A DNA stretch of 64,000 nucleotides, taken from NCBI GenBank assembly GCA_002492295.1, contig DKYC01000132.1, forward strand, positions 12,317 through 76,316. The letters run 5' to 3'. Made by a program: the position numbers and the translations under genes. Positions within the stretch are counted from its first letter, which is position 1; the number at the start of each line of letters is the position of its first letter. Positions 26,605 to 33,983 of this stretch are shown here, piece after piece. The notes beneath the pieces were generated by a model. It ran no database searches, was not told the origin of the DNA, and saw only the letters and a program-made list of their open reading frames with translations. This stretch comes from Lachnospiraceae bacterium UBA7110. GTDB lineage: Bacteria; Bacillota; Clostridia; Lachnospirales; Lachnospiraceae.

Positions 26605-27492
26605 ATGGATTCATTAAATTATAAGGCAAGAGCTAAAATAAACTTAGGTTTAGACGTTTGCAGACGGCTGGAAAACGGTTATCATGAAGTAAAAATGATT
26701 ATGCAGACCATTGATTTGTATGATGAGCTGGTTTTAAGAAAAAGACAGGAACCGGATATCGTGCTGTTGATTAACAGTGTGGACAACCTCGGAAAACCTG
26801 AGGACAATTTGATTTATAAAGCGGTAAAATGTATGCGGGAACGTTATCATATCGAACAGGGAATCGAAGTAAGCCTGAAAAAGAATATCCCTGTGGCGGC
26901 AGGAATGGCGGGAGGCAGCACGGACGCGGCGGGCGTTATGCTTGCCATCAATGAGATGTTTGCGCTTGGAAGCAGCAGGGAGGAGCTGATGGAGCTTGCC
27001 CTGCCGCTTGGCGCCGATATTCCATTCTGTATTATGGGCGGTACGGCGCTTGCGGAGGGAATCGGTGAAAAACTAACGCCGCTGCCAAAGCCGCCCCATG
27101 CGGATATTGTGGTGGTAAAGCCGCCGATTATGGTGTCAACGAAAAAAGTATACCAGAGCCTTGATTTGGGGAAAATGGAAACACACCCCGATATTGACGG
27201 TATGGTAAAGGCGCTTGCGGACGGCGATCTGAAAGGGATTACACAACGCATGGAAAATGTGATGGAGACTGTTACGGAGAAGGAATTTCCAATTATCACG
27301 GATATTAAGAAAATGCTGACGGGCAACGGTGCGCTGGGTGCAATGATGAGTGGGAGCGGACCAAGCATTTTTGGCGTATTCCAGGATACCGCGACAGCCG
27401 CTGACGCAGCGGAATATGTGCGCAGGACACTGGAACAAAAGGGTATTTATGCGCAGATCCATGTCACGACATTTTACAATCAACAGGAGTAA
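26605..27492 (+). CDS. ispE: 4-diphosphocytidyl-2-C-methyl-D-erythritol kinase
   Basis: A 295-residue GHMP kinase of the MEP isoprenoid pathway. The N-terminal motif KARAKINLGLDVCRRLENGYHEV is characteristic of IspE. The ATP loop is PVAAGMAGGSTDAAG, and the C-terminal GHMP motif is GAMMSGSGPSIFGVF. The ATG at 26605 follows AAAAGGGGAGCGG; the upstream in-frame ATG at 26572 lacks a ribosome site. It is followed by a GntR regulator 19 bp later. Confidence 0.95.
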   Translation: MDSLNYKARAKINLGLDVCRRLENGYHEVKMIMQTIDLYDELVLRKRQEPDIVLLINSVDNLGKPEDNLIYKAVKCMRERYHIEQGIEVSLKKNIPVAAGMAGGSTDAAGVMLAINEMFALGSSREELMELALPLGADIPFCIMGGTALAEGIGEKLTPLPKPPHADIVVVKPPIMVSTKKVYQSLDLGKMETHPDIDGMVKALADGDLKGITQRMENVMETVTEKEFPIITDIKKMLTGNGALGAMMSGSGPSIFGVFQDTATAADAAEYVRRTLEQKGIYAQIHVTTFYNQQE

Positions 27493-27511
27493 GAGGGAAA
27501 GGAGAGAATGT

Positions 27512-28195
27512 ATGAGCATGATTATGGACGACGAGTATCTGCCGCTTCGGGATGTGGTGTTTAACACACTGAGGCAGGAAATACTCACAGGGAAATTGAA
27601 GCCGGGCGAACGACTGATGGAGATACATCTTGCAAACAAGCTCGGCGTAAGCCGTACGCCCATAAGAGAAGCAATCAGAAAACTTGAACTGGAAGGGCTT
27701 GTGATTATGATACCGCGCAGAGGTGCGGAAGTCGCGCAGATTTCATGGAAAAGTTTAAAGGATGTACTTGAGGTGCGCAGCGCGCTTGATGCGCTTGCGA
27801 TAGAGCTTGCCTGTGAACGTATGGGGCAGGAGGAGCTGGAGCTTCTTTACAAAGCATGTGAGTGCTTTGAGGAGGCGACAAAGACAAAGGATACGAGGCA
27901 GATTGCAGAGGCGGACGTGGCGTTTCATGATATCATTGTTGCATCAACAGGAAATAAGAGGTTAATTCAGCTTGTGAACAATTTGTCCGAACAAATGTAC
28001 CGGTACCGCTTTGAATATATCAAGGATGACAGTCAGCACCAAGTGCTTGTGCAGGAGCACAAGGAGATGTACAGATGTATCCAAAGCAAGGATAAAAAAG
28101 CGGCTGCGTGTGTGGCAAAGAAGCATATTGACAATCAGGAAGAGGCGATTATCAGGCAGCTGCAGCTTGAAAAAGTGGAAAAAAGGCATCGGTAG
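27512..28195 (+). CDS. GntR family regulator, FadR/FCD subfamily
   Basis: A 227-residue regulator with an N-terminal winged HTH (LANKLGVSRTPIREAIRKLELEGLV) and an all-helical FCD ligand domain (about 85-220) showing the metal/ligand residues in the ADVAFHDIIV and EHKEMYRCI stretches. The ligand is probably a small organic acid or sugar acid; it is not identifiable. The start at 27512 follows AAAGGAGAG. It is co-directional with ispE and probably co-transcribed. Confidence 0.88.
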   Translation: MSMIMDDEYLPLRDVVFNTLRQEILTGKLKPGERLMEIHLANKLGVSRTPIREAIRKLELEGLVIMIPRRGAEVAQISWKSLKDVLEVRSALDALAIELACERMGQEELELLYKACECFEEATKTKDTRQIAEADVAFHDIIVASTGNKRLIQLVNNLSEQMYRYRFEYIKDDSQHQVLVQEHKEMYRCIQSKDKKAAACVAKKHIDNQEEAIIRQLQLEKVEKRHR

Positions 28196-28216
28196 TGAAT
28201 AAACTGCCAAAAGCCG

Positions 28217-28256
28217 TCCATACTCCATGGTAGAAAACCTGTTGAGGAGGTATGGA
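28217..28256 (+). promoter_or_regulatory. Hairpin that can mask the ribosome site of the 28260 gene
   Basis: TCCATACTCC (28217-28226) is complementary, with a single bulge, to GGAGGTATGGA (28246-28256), which contains the Shine-Dalgarno sequence AGGAGG of the next gene. The pair could hide the ribosome site. Confidence 0.5.
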
Positions 28257-28259
28257 TAA

Positions 28260-28496
28260 ATGCGGAATATGTTATTGATGCTTGGAGTAGTGCTTTGGAT
28301 TGGCGCGCTTTCCCCGGAGATATTTATTGATGTGGCTGACGGCTGCATTTTTGATGAGGCGGGAAACGAACTGAACCGCGAAGAAGCGCAGGAGTTTATG
28401 GAATCATATTTTTACAGTAATCAGACAGACGGCGGGGAGGGTCCGAAGCTGGAGTTTAAGCTTGGAATTGCGAAGCTGTTTGGCAAAAGGGAATAA
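28260..28496 (+). CDS. Small exported or membrane-anchored hypothetical (78 aa)
   Basis: The ATG has AGGAGG ten bases upstream. Residues 1-20 form a hydrophobic segment that could be a signal peptide or anchor (LLMLGVVLWIGALSP). The rest is acidic (DVADGCIFDEAGNEL, REEAQEFMESYF) and ends in a basic tail. I do not recognise the family. It precedes the DUF1934 gene by 24 bp and is probably in the same transcript. Confidence 0.65.
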   Translation: MRNMLLMLGVVLWIGALSPEIFIDVADGCIFDEAGNELNREEAQEFMESYFYSNQTDGGEGPKLEFKLGIAKLFGKRE

Positions 28497-28520
28497 GGAG
28501 TGGCCAAAGGGAGGTTAACT

Positions 28521-29003
28521 ATGACAAAAGATGTGCTGGTGTCCGTTAAGGGGCTGCAGTTTGCGGATATTGACGTGAGGGAGACGGCAAGTGACGAGGA
28601 GCTTGACAGCATAGAAACGATTTGCCCCGGTGAGTATTATTTTAAGAATGAAGGGCATTTTATCGTTTATGAAGAGCTTGTGGACGGGTTTGCAGGCGCT
28701 ATTAAAAATATGATAAAGTTAAGGGACAGAGAGTTTACGATTTCCAAAAAAGGTCCCGTGAATGTACAGATGGTGTTTTCTGAGGGAAAGAAAACGATGG
28801 CGGATTATCATACTCCTTTCGGAAACATTATGGTTGCGCTTGACACGAGAAAAGTCGAAACGCAGGAAACAGAGGATAATATCAGTATCTCAATCGAATA
28901 CGGACTTGAGGCGAATTACCAGTTTATTGCGGACTGCAATATCGCGGTACATATCACATCAAGGAATGCCGTCCTGCGGCAGGATAAAAGCCAGACCATG
29001 TAA
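28521..29003 (+). CDS. DUF1934 (YwiB-like) beta-barrel protein
   Basis: A 160-residue protein resembling the DUF1934 family, a small lipocalin-like beta barrel of unknown function found next to housekeeping genes in Firmicutes. Family-type features include the central motif GPVNVQMVFSEGKK and TPFGNIMVALDTR, and alternating hydrophobic beta strands. The start at 28521 follows GGGAGG; an in-frame GTG at 28500 is less likely. Its stop codon lies within the loop of the terminator. Confidence 0.75.
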   Translation: MTKDVLVSVKGLQFADIDVRETASDEELDSIETICPGEYYFKNEGHFIVYEELVDGFAGAIKNMIKLRDREFTISKKGPVNVQMVFSEGKKTMADYHTPFGNIMVALDTRKVETQETEDNISISIEYGLEANYQFIADCNIAVHITSRNAVLRQDKSQTM

Positions 29004-29018
29004 ACCGGTCTGGCTTTT
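28986..29018. terminator. Terminator between convergent genes
   Basis: A perfect 12-bp stem (AAAAGCCAGACC with GGTCTGGCTTTT) with a 9-nt loop containing the DUF1934 stop codon. A and T tracts on the two sides allow use in both directions, since the alarmone synthetase gene converges from the other strand. Confidence 0.85.
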
Positions 29019-29049
29019 AGAAAGGAGAAAAAGCTGCTAAAATACAAAT

Positions 29050-29760
29050 TTACAGGATGGGCTCCTGCGGATTATCCTTTCGCGCCTCATCAAGGAGATG
29101 CTTCATGCGCCGTTCCATCTCGGAAAGTTCGGCAGAGTAATTTTGGAATGCGTCCGTTGTTTCCTCGGAAGTTTCCCCTTTGTAACAGATACGGTGCTCC
29201 ATACTTGCCCATAAATCCATCGCAAGTGTGCGGAACTGGATTTCCACAGGATAGTACTGCATTCCTTCAATGCGGTATACCGGTACGCCAAGCACCATAT
29301 GGTAGCTTTTGTATCCGCTGCTTTTCGGATAATGGATATAATCACTTTCCTTTAAAATCAATAAATCGGTTTGGGTTCTTACCAAAGAAAGAATGTTGAA
29401 AATATCTTCCACGAAATAACAGATGACACGGATTCCCGCAATATCAGTTAAATTATCCTTGGCAGTGTATGCCGTAACCGGAAGATTCCGGAACGATAGT
29501 TTTTTCTCAATGCTCTTTCTGCTTTTGATGCGAGCCTGTATATTATGTATTGGGTAGTCGCGGTATTTTTTTCTGTAATCTTCATTCAAACCGTTCATGC
29601 GGACCTCAAGGCGTGTCATTGCCTCTTTGTAAGGCTCTACCAGCTGATCGTATTCCTCTTGGGAGATACGCTCGGTTTTCGTGGAGGCGGCTACAAAGGA
29701 AAGTGCGGTATTTACTTCTTTTATCAACTCTGACGAGTAATCATTTTTCCTTGCTATCAA
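29050..29760 (-). CDS. Small alarmone synthetase (RelA/SpoT domain, YjbM/YwaC type)
   Basis: A 236-residue stand-alone (p)ppGpp synthetase domain without hydrolase or TGS/ACT parts. Landmarks are RIKSRKSIEKKL (ATP-binding lysine-rich loop), DIAGIRVICYFVEDI, YPKSSGYKSYHMVL and the GTP-side motif YPVEIQFRTLAMDLWASMEHRICYK. It makes (p)ppGpp from GTP/GDP and ATP under stress. The start is a TTG at 29758-29760 with the strong ribosome site GGGAGG 8 bp upstream. The first in-frame ATG would cut into the helix that begins the domain. Confidence 0.9.
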   Translation of the reverse strand: MIARKNDYSSELIKEVNTALSFVAASTKTERISQEEYDQLVEPYKEAMTRLEVRMNGLNEDYRKKYRDYPIHNIQARIKSRKSIEKKLSFRNLPVTAYTAKDNLTDIAGIRVICYFVEDIFNILSLVRTQTDLLILKESDYIHYPKSSGYKSYHMVLGVPVYRIEGMQYYPVEIQFRTLAMDLWASMEHRICYKGETSEETTDAFQNYSAELSEMERRMKHLLDEARKDNPQEPIL

Positions 29761-29814
29761 TTTTTATACCTCCCTGCTGACTGTATCAATAAGTAAAACG
29801 TATCCTATATCTTT

Positions 29815-29843
29815 ACTATATCTCAAAAGTCCGTTGAAAGCAA
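29815..29843 (-). promoter_or_regulatory. Promoter of the small alarmone synthetase
   Basis: On the minus strand, TTGCTT (29843-29838), a 17-bp spacer and TATAGT (29820-29815). The remaining bases up to 30054 are AT-rich, with no gene that I can see and no convincing promoter for the plus-strand gene. Confidence 0.6.
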
Positions 29844-30054
29844 TTAAAAATGTATAAATTTCACAAAAATTTTTGAAAGTGGCGAATTTTTTTATAAAGT
29901 ATTCCAAAAAATAGCATTATTATGTAAATCGACAGGCGCAATGAGAAAATTGCAGTAAGGGAAATTCAAATAAATAGTGGTATTCATGGGGGGATTGGTG
30001 CTATACTTAAAGTATCGCTGAATACAAATAAAAAACGGAAAGGAAGATGTAAAC

Positions 30055-30693
30055 ATGAAAATCGCATTAATCAATGAAAATAGCCAGGCTGCAAAAAATG
30101 CCATGATTTGTGAAACGCTCAAAAAGGTTGTGGAGCCGATGGGGCATGAGGTATTTAATTACGGCATGTATACGGCGGAGGATGAGCATCAGCTTACTTA
30201 TGTGCAGAACGGCATTCTCGCCGCGGTTTTATTAAATTCAGGCGCCGCGGATTTTGTTATCACGGGCTGCGGTACGGGCGAAGGCGCAATGCTTGCCTGC
30301 AATGCATTCCCGAAGGTGCTCTGCGGACATATCGAGTCACCGCTTGACGCTTATCTCTTCTCACAGGTAAATGACGGAAACTGCGTGGCGCTTCCCTTTG
30401 CGGAAAACTTCGGATGGGGCGGGGAGTTAAACCTTGAATATATATTCGAAAAGCTCTTCTGCACACCGGGTGGCGGCGGATACCCGAAGGAGCGCGTTGT
30501 ACCGGAGCAGAGAAACAAAAAAATCCTTGACGAGGTAAAGACCGTGACACATGCCGACCTTTGCGACATTCTGCCGAAGCTTGACAGGGAGCTTTGTAAG
30601 GGTGCGTTAAGTGGCGAGAAGTTTCAGGAATACTTCTTTGCAAACTGCAAGGATGAAAAAATCGCTGCGGCAGTCAAAGCGGTTCTGGCATAA
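30055..30693 (+). CDS. RpiB/LacA/LacB family sugar-phosphate isomerase
   Basis: A 212-residue protein with the Rossmann-like RpiB core: the N-terminus KIALINENSQAAKN, the phosphate/substrate loop VITGCGTGEGAMLACNAFPKVLCGH, and NDGNCVALPFAENFGWGGEL. RpiB proteins interconvert ribose 5-phosphate or related aldose and ketose phosphates. The protein is longer than typical RpiB (about 145 residues) because of an extra C-terminal domain of about 60 residues, as in LacA/B-like relatives of unknown substrate. GGAAAGGAAGATG precedes the ATG. A tiny gene follows 11 bp later. Confidence 0.85.
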   Translation: MKIALINENSQAAKNAMICETLKKVVEPMGHEVFNYGMYTAEDEHQLTYVQNGILAAVLLNSGAADFVITGCGTGEGAMLACNAFPKVLCGHIESPLDAYLFSQVNDGNCVALPFAENFGWGGELNLEYIFEKLFCTPGGGGYPKERVVPEQRNKKILDEVKTVTHADLCDILPKLDRELCKGALSGEKFQEYFFANCKDEKIAAAVKAVLA

Positions 30694-30704
30694 AGGATAT
30701 TGCT

Positions 30705-30881
30705 ATGCTGTTGGACAGGATTTATTACACGGTGGACAGCCTTGAGGGAGATTATGCCTATCTGAAACGGGAGGATGATGCGTCGGCGGAACCGAAATGT
30801 GTCGCAAGGGCACTGCTTCCTGCGGAGATTACGGAAGGCGCAAGGCTGTTGTACGAAATGATGGAATATACCTTACTTTAA
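30705..30881 (+). CDS. Small acidic protein, DUF3006-like (58 aa)
   Basis: The frame begins at an ATG with AAAGGA 7 bp upstream. It encodes LLDRIYYTVDSLEGDYAYL, an acidic centre, and LLPAEITEGARLLYEMMEY. This layout (D-R-hydrophobic start, 'ITEG' turn) resembles the small DUF3006 beta proteins of Firmicutes, whose role is unknown. Codon use matches the neighbours, and a terminator follows 5 bp after the stop. Its spacing suggests co-transcription with the isomerase. Confidence 0.7.
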   Translation: MLLDRIYYTVDSLEGDYAYLKREDDASAEPKCVARALLPAEITEGARLLYEMMEYTLL

Positions 30882-30886
30882 GCAAG

Positions 30887-30922
30887 CGCGGCAGCTCCTG
30901 ACAAGGAACTGCCGTGTTTTTG
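30887..30922 (+). terminator. Intrinsic terminator after the isomerase operon
   Basis: CGCGGCAGCTCCT pairs with AGGAACTGCCGTG (one internal mismatch), followed by TTTTT. Confidence 0.82.
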
Positions 30923-30946
30923 AACTGCCAAAAAAGGCACGCGGAG

Positions 30947-30975
30947 TTTACAAAAGCCGCTTCTTATGATAAAAT
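30947..30975 (+). promoter_or_regulatory. Sigma-A promoter of metG
   Basis: TTTACA at 30947-30952, 17-bp spacer, TAAAAT at 30970-30975. The leader is only about 45 nt, so there is no room for a T-box. Confidence 0.75.
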
Positions 30976-31027
30976 GGGCGTTAATATTAATAAGAACGAA
31001 CGAAACAAAGAAAGGCGATGAAAATTA

Positions 31028-33031
31028 ATGCAGAATAAAGGGAAATATTATATTACAACGGCGATTGCCTATACGTCAGGCAAGCCGCATATCGGAAATA
31101 ATTATGAAATCGTGCTTGCGGACAGCATTGCGCGGTATAAAAGAAAAGACGGCTATGATGTTTTTTTCCAAACGGGAACGGACGAGCATGGGCAGAAAAT
31201 TGAGCTGAAGGCAGCAGAAGCAGGCGTGACGCCGAAGGAATTTGTGGATAAAATAGCGGGCGTTATACAAGGCTTGTGCGATATGCTGGACATTTCCTAT
31301 GATAAGTTTATCCGGACAACGGACGGTTTTCATGAAAAACAGGTACAAAAGATTTTCAGGCGCCTTTATGAGCAGGGCGATATTTATAAAGGTGCATACG
31401 AGGGACTTTACTGTACGCCCTGTGAGTCGTTTTGGACGGAGTCGCAGCTTGTGGACGGTAAGTGCCCCGACTGCGGGCGTGAGGTGAAGCCTGCAAAGGA
31501 AGAAGCTTATTTCTTTAAAATGAGCAAATATGCGGACCGGTTAATTGACCATATTAATAAGCACCCCGAGTTTATCCAGCCTGTGTCAAGAAAGAATGAG
31601 ATGATGAATAATTTCCTTCTTCCGGGTTTACAGGATTTATGTGTTTCGCGTACTTCTTTTCAGTGGGGCATTCCGGTTGATTTTGACGATAAGCATGTCG
31701 TTTATGTATGGCTTGACGCGCTGACAAATTATATTACGGGGATTGGATACGACGCGGATGGAAACAGCACGGAGCAGTTTAAGAAGCTTTGGCCTGCCGA
31801 TCTGCATTTGATAGGAAAGGATATCATCCGTTTCCACACGATTTACTGGCCGATTTTCCTGATGGCGTTGGGTGAGGAGCTGCCGCATCAGATTTTCGGG
31901 CACCCGTGGCTTTTGCAGAACAATGACAAAATGAGCAAGTCAAAGGGAAATATTATGTATGCGGATGACCTTGCGGAGATATTTGGCGTGGACGCGGTGC
32001 GCTATTTCGTGCTGCATGAAATGCCGTTTGAAAATGATGGATCGATTACGTGGGATTTGATGGTGGAGCGGTTGAATTCCGACCTTGCAAATACGCTTGG
32101 AAATCTTGTCAACCGAACGATTTCCATGAGCAACCAGTATTTTGGCGGCGTGGTTACGGATAAGGGCGTTGCGGAGGCAGTGGACGAGGATTTAAAGAAA
32201 GTTGTGACAGGGACGTATGATAAGGTTGAGGCGAAGATGGACGGTCTGCGTGTTGCCGATGCATTGACGGAAATTTTCAACCTGTTTAAGCGCTGCAATA
32301 AATATATTGATGAGACACAGCCGTGGGTGCTTGTGAAGGACGAGGCGAAAAGGGACAGGCTTGCGACGGTGCTGTATAATCTTGTGGAAAGCATTTCGAT
32401 TGGGGCAGGCTTGCTTGAGCCGTTTATGCCCAATACAGCCGCACGGATTATGAAGCAGTTAAACAGTGATATTCGGGATTTTGATTCAACAAAAACTTTT
32501 GGCGTTTATGTGTCTGGAACGAAAGTTACGGACACGCCGGAGATTTTGTTTGCACGTCTGAAACCGAAGGAGATTGATGAAAAGGTTGAGGAAATTGCAA
32601 AAAAGCAGCAGGCAGAGGCAGGTGGCGGTAATCCGCAGAAAAATGACACGAGTGTCATAAATAATGACGGCAGTGACAATACTGTTATGGACATGGAGCC
32701 GAAAGAGGAAATCACGTATGAGGACTTTGCGAAAATGCAGTTCCAGATTGGCGAGATTATCTCGTGCGAGGCGGTGCCGAAGTCAAAGAAGCTTTTATGC
32801 AGTCAGGTAAAGATTGGCTCGCAGGTGAAACAGATTGTGTCAGGGATTAAGGCGCATTATACGCCGGAAGAGATGGTCGGCAAAAAGGTAATGGTGCTTG
32901 TGAACCTAAAGCCGGCAAAGCTTGCGGGCGTGATGTCGGAGGGAATGCTTTTGTGCGCGGAGGATGCGGACGGCAGGCTTGCGCTGATGACCGCTGAAAA
33001 GCCGATGCCTTCGGGAGCAGAGATACAATGA
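31028..33031 (+). CDS. metG: Methionyl-tRNA synthetase with C-terminal tRNA-binding domain
   Basis: This 667-residue class I synthetase charges tRNA-Met. The HIGH-type motif is KPHIGNNY. The zinc-knuckle insertion has CTPCESFW and CPDCG. The KMSKS loop is KMSKSKGNIMYADDL. The anticodon-binding helical domain follows, and after an acidic/Asn-rich linker (about 520-555) a Trbp111/EMAP-like OB-fold domain (about 565-667) with IGEIISCEAVPKSKKLL. Length fits the dimeric bacterial form. The last codons and stop lie within the left arm of a repeated hairpin element. Confidence 0.96.
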   Translation: MQNKGKYYITTAIAYTSGKPHIGNNYEIVLADSIARYKRKDGYDVFFQTGTDEHGQKIELKAAEAGVTPKEFVDKIAGVIQGLCDMLDISYDKFIRTTDGFHEKQVQKIFRRLYEQGDIYKGAYEGLYCTPCESFWTESQLVDGKCPDCGREVKPAKEEAYFFKMSKYADRLIDHINKHPEFIQPVSRKNEMMNNFLLPGLQDLCVSRTSFQWGIPVDFDDKHVVYVWLDALTNYITGIGYDADGNSTEQFKKLWPADLHLIGKDIIRFHTIYWPIFLMALGEELPHQIFGHPWLLQNNDKMSKSKGNIMYADDLAEIFGVDAVRYFVLHEMPFENDGSITWDLMVERLNSDLANTLGNLVNRTISMSNQYFGGVVTDKGVAEAVDEDLKKVVTGTYDKVEAKMDGLRVADALTEIFNLFKRCNKYIDETQPWVLVKDEAKRDRLATVLYNLVESISIGAGLLEPFMPNTAARIMKQLNSDIRDFDSTKTFGVYVSGTKVTDTPEILFARLKPKEIDEKVEEIAKKQQAEAGGGNPQKNDTSVINNDGSDNTVMDMEPKEEITYEDFAKMQFQIGEIISCEAVPKSKKLLCSQVKIGSQVKQIVSGIKAHYTPEEMVGKKVMVLVNLKPAKLAGVMSEGMLLCAEDADGRLALMTAEKPMPSGAEIQ

Positions 33032-33114
33032 AAAGATTTTCTAAGCCGCCAAAGGACGCCGGTTAAGAAAATCTAAGTTTCATTGGGCAAACTTGTGTCT
33101 GCGCCCAAGTTTGC
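33026..33114 (+). repeat. Two-hairpin intergenic element, copy 1 (after metG)
   Basis: Hairpin 1 is exactly 60 nt (33026-33085): outer stem CAATGAAA/TTTCATTG, conserved stem AGATTTTCT/AGAAAATCT with an AAG bulge on the 3' side, a variable inner stem, and the loop AAAGGAC. Hairpin 2 pairs GCAAACTTG (33087-33095) with CAAGTTTGC (33106-33114). The metG stop codon (33029-33031) lies in the outer stem. Copies 2 and 3 are at 59792 and 62993. Confidence 0.85.
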
Positions 33115-33138
33115 AGGTTTTGACAGGAATGGAGAGTT

Positions 33139-33783
33139 ATGATGAAAGCAGAAGCAATAATATTTGATTTGGACGGAACGATGTGGGATGCGGTAGGAGG
33201 CATTTTACTGACATGGAATCAGGTTGTGTCAAACCATCCGGAATGCAGGAAGGAGCCGATTTCGCCTGAGGAGTTGAGCGGCTGTCTGGGGCTGCCAATG
33301 ACGGAGATTGGAGCCAGACTGTTTCCTGATGTGCCACAGGAAAAGCAGCAGATGCTTTTGGACGAGTGCTGTGCGCTGGAAAACCAGTATTTGAGCGAGC
33401 ACGGGGGTATTTTATATCCGAAGCTTGAAAAGACGCTGCTTGCGCTCAAAAAGGACTATAAGCTTTTTGTGGTCAGCAACTGCCAAAAGGGGTATGTTGA
33501 GAGCTTTATCAAAGCGCACAGGCTTGAAAAGTGTTTTGACGATATCGAGTGCTGGGGGAATAACCTTTTGCCGAAGGGTGAGAATAATAAGCTTATTATG
33601 AAGCGAAACGGTGTGACGCGGGCGGTTTACGTCGGTGATACTGCGGGCGACGAGGAATCGGCAAGAGTGGCGGGAATCCCGTTTGTATATGCGTCGTACG
33701 GTTTTGGCGAGGCAAAGGCGCCCGATTACGTGCTGACGGAGTTCGTCAAACTGCCGGAGGTTATGGAAAGAATAACGTTTTAA
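33139..33783 (+). CDS. HAD-superfamily hydrolase (phosphoglycolate-phosphatase-like)
   Basis: A 214-residue HAD hydrolase with motif I IFDLDGTMWDA (nucleophile Asp and acid/base Asp), motif II VVSNCQKG, motif III lysine in the GENNKLIM area, and motif IV VGDTAGDEESARVAGIP. A helical cap (about 18-85) is of the C1 type. Likely a small-molecule phosphatase; the substrate is unknown. Two ATGs (33139, 33142) follow GGAGAG closely; the second has the better spacing. A strong terminator follows. Confidence 0.88.
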   Translation: MMKAEAIIFDLDGTMWDAVGGILLTWNQVVSNHPECRKEPISPEELSGCLGLPMTEIGARLFPDVPQEKQQMLLDECCALENQYLSEHGGILYPKLEKTLLALKKDYKLFVVSNCQKGYVESFIKAHRLEKCFDDIECWGNNLLPKGENNKLIMKRNGVTRAVYVGDTAGDEESARVAGIPFVYASYGFGEAKAPDYVLTEFVKLPEVMERITF

Positions 33784-33796
33784 AACGATAGTATTA

Positions 33797-33839
33797 AAAA
33801 ACAGGAGTATCTGCCGGCTGCAGAGGTACTCCTGTTTTT
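33797..33839 (+). terminator. Strong intrinsic terminator after the HAD gene
   Basis: A perfect 13-bp stem (AAAAACAGGAGTA with TACTCCTGTTTTT) with a 17-nt loop and a T run. Confidence 0.9.
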
Positions 33840-33889
33840 GCTTTTTTCAGGAAGGATTGTTATTTGTTGAAATGGTTGTTCGAAAAGGG

Positions 33890-33917
33890 TAAAAAAAGGA
33901 AGATATTTTGCCGATAT
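33890..33917 (+). promoter_or_regulatory. Flagellar-type (sigma-D/sigma-28) promoter
   Basis: TAAA at 33890-33893, 16 bp, then GCCGATAT at 33910-33917. This matches the established sigma-D/FliA pattern TAAA-N14-16-GCCGATAT in every defined base. A sigma-A alternative in the same place (TTGCCG...TAAAAG, 16 bp) is much weaker. The predicted 5' leader is about 60 nt. Confidence 0.75.
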
Positions 33918-33983
33918 AAATATATAGGATAAAAGAAGCAAATGGAATTGCGCAAAAACTCAACGGAATGAGGAGGGATTTTT

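Noticed and set aside
30923..31027. T-box leader upstream of metG
   Set aside because: The promoter-to-start distance is only about 50 nt, with no room for specifier and antiterminator stems.
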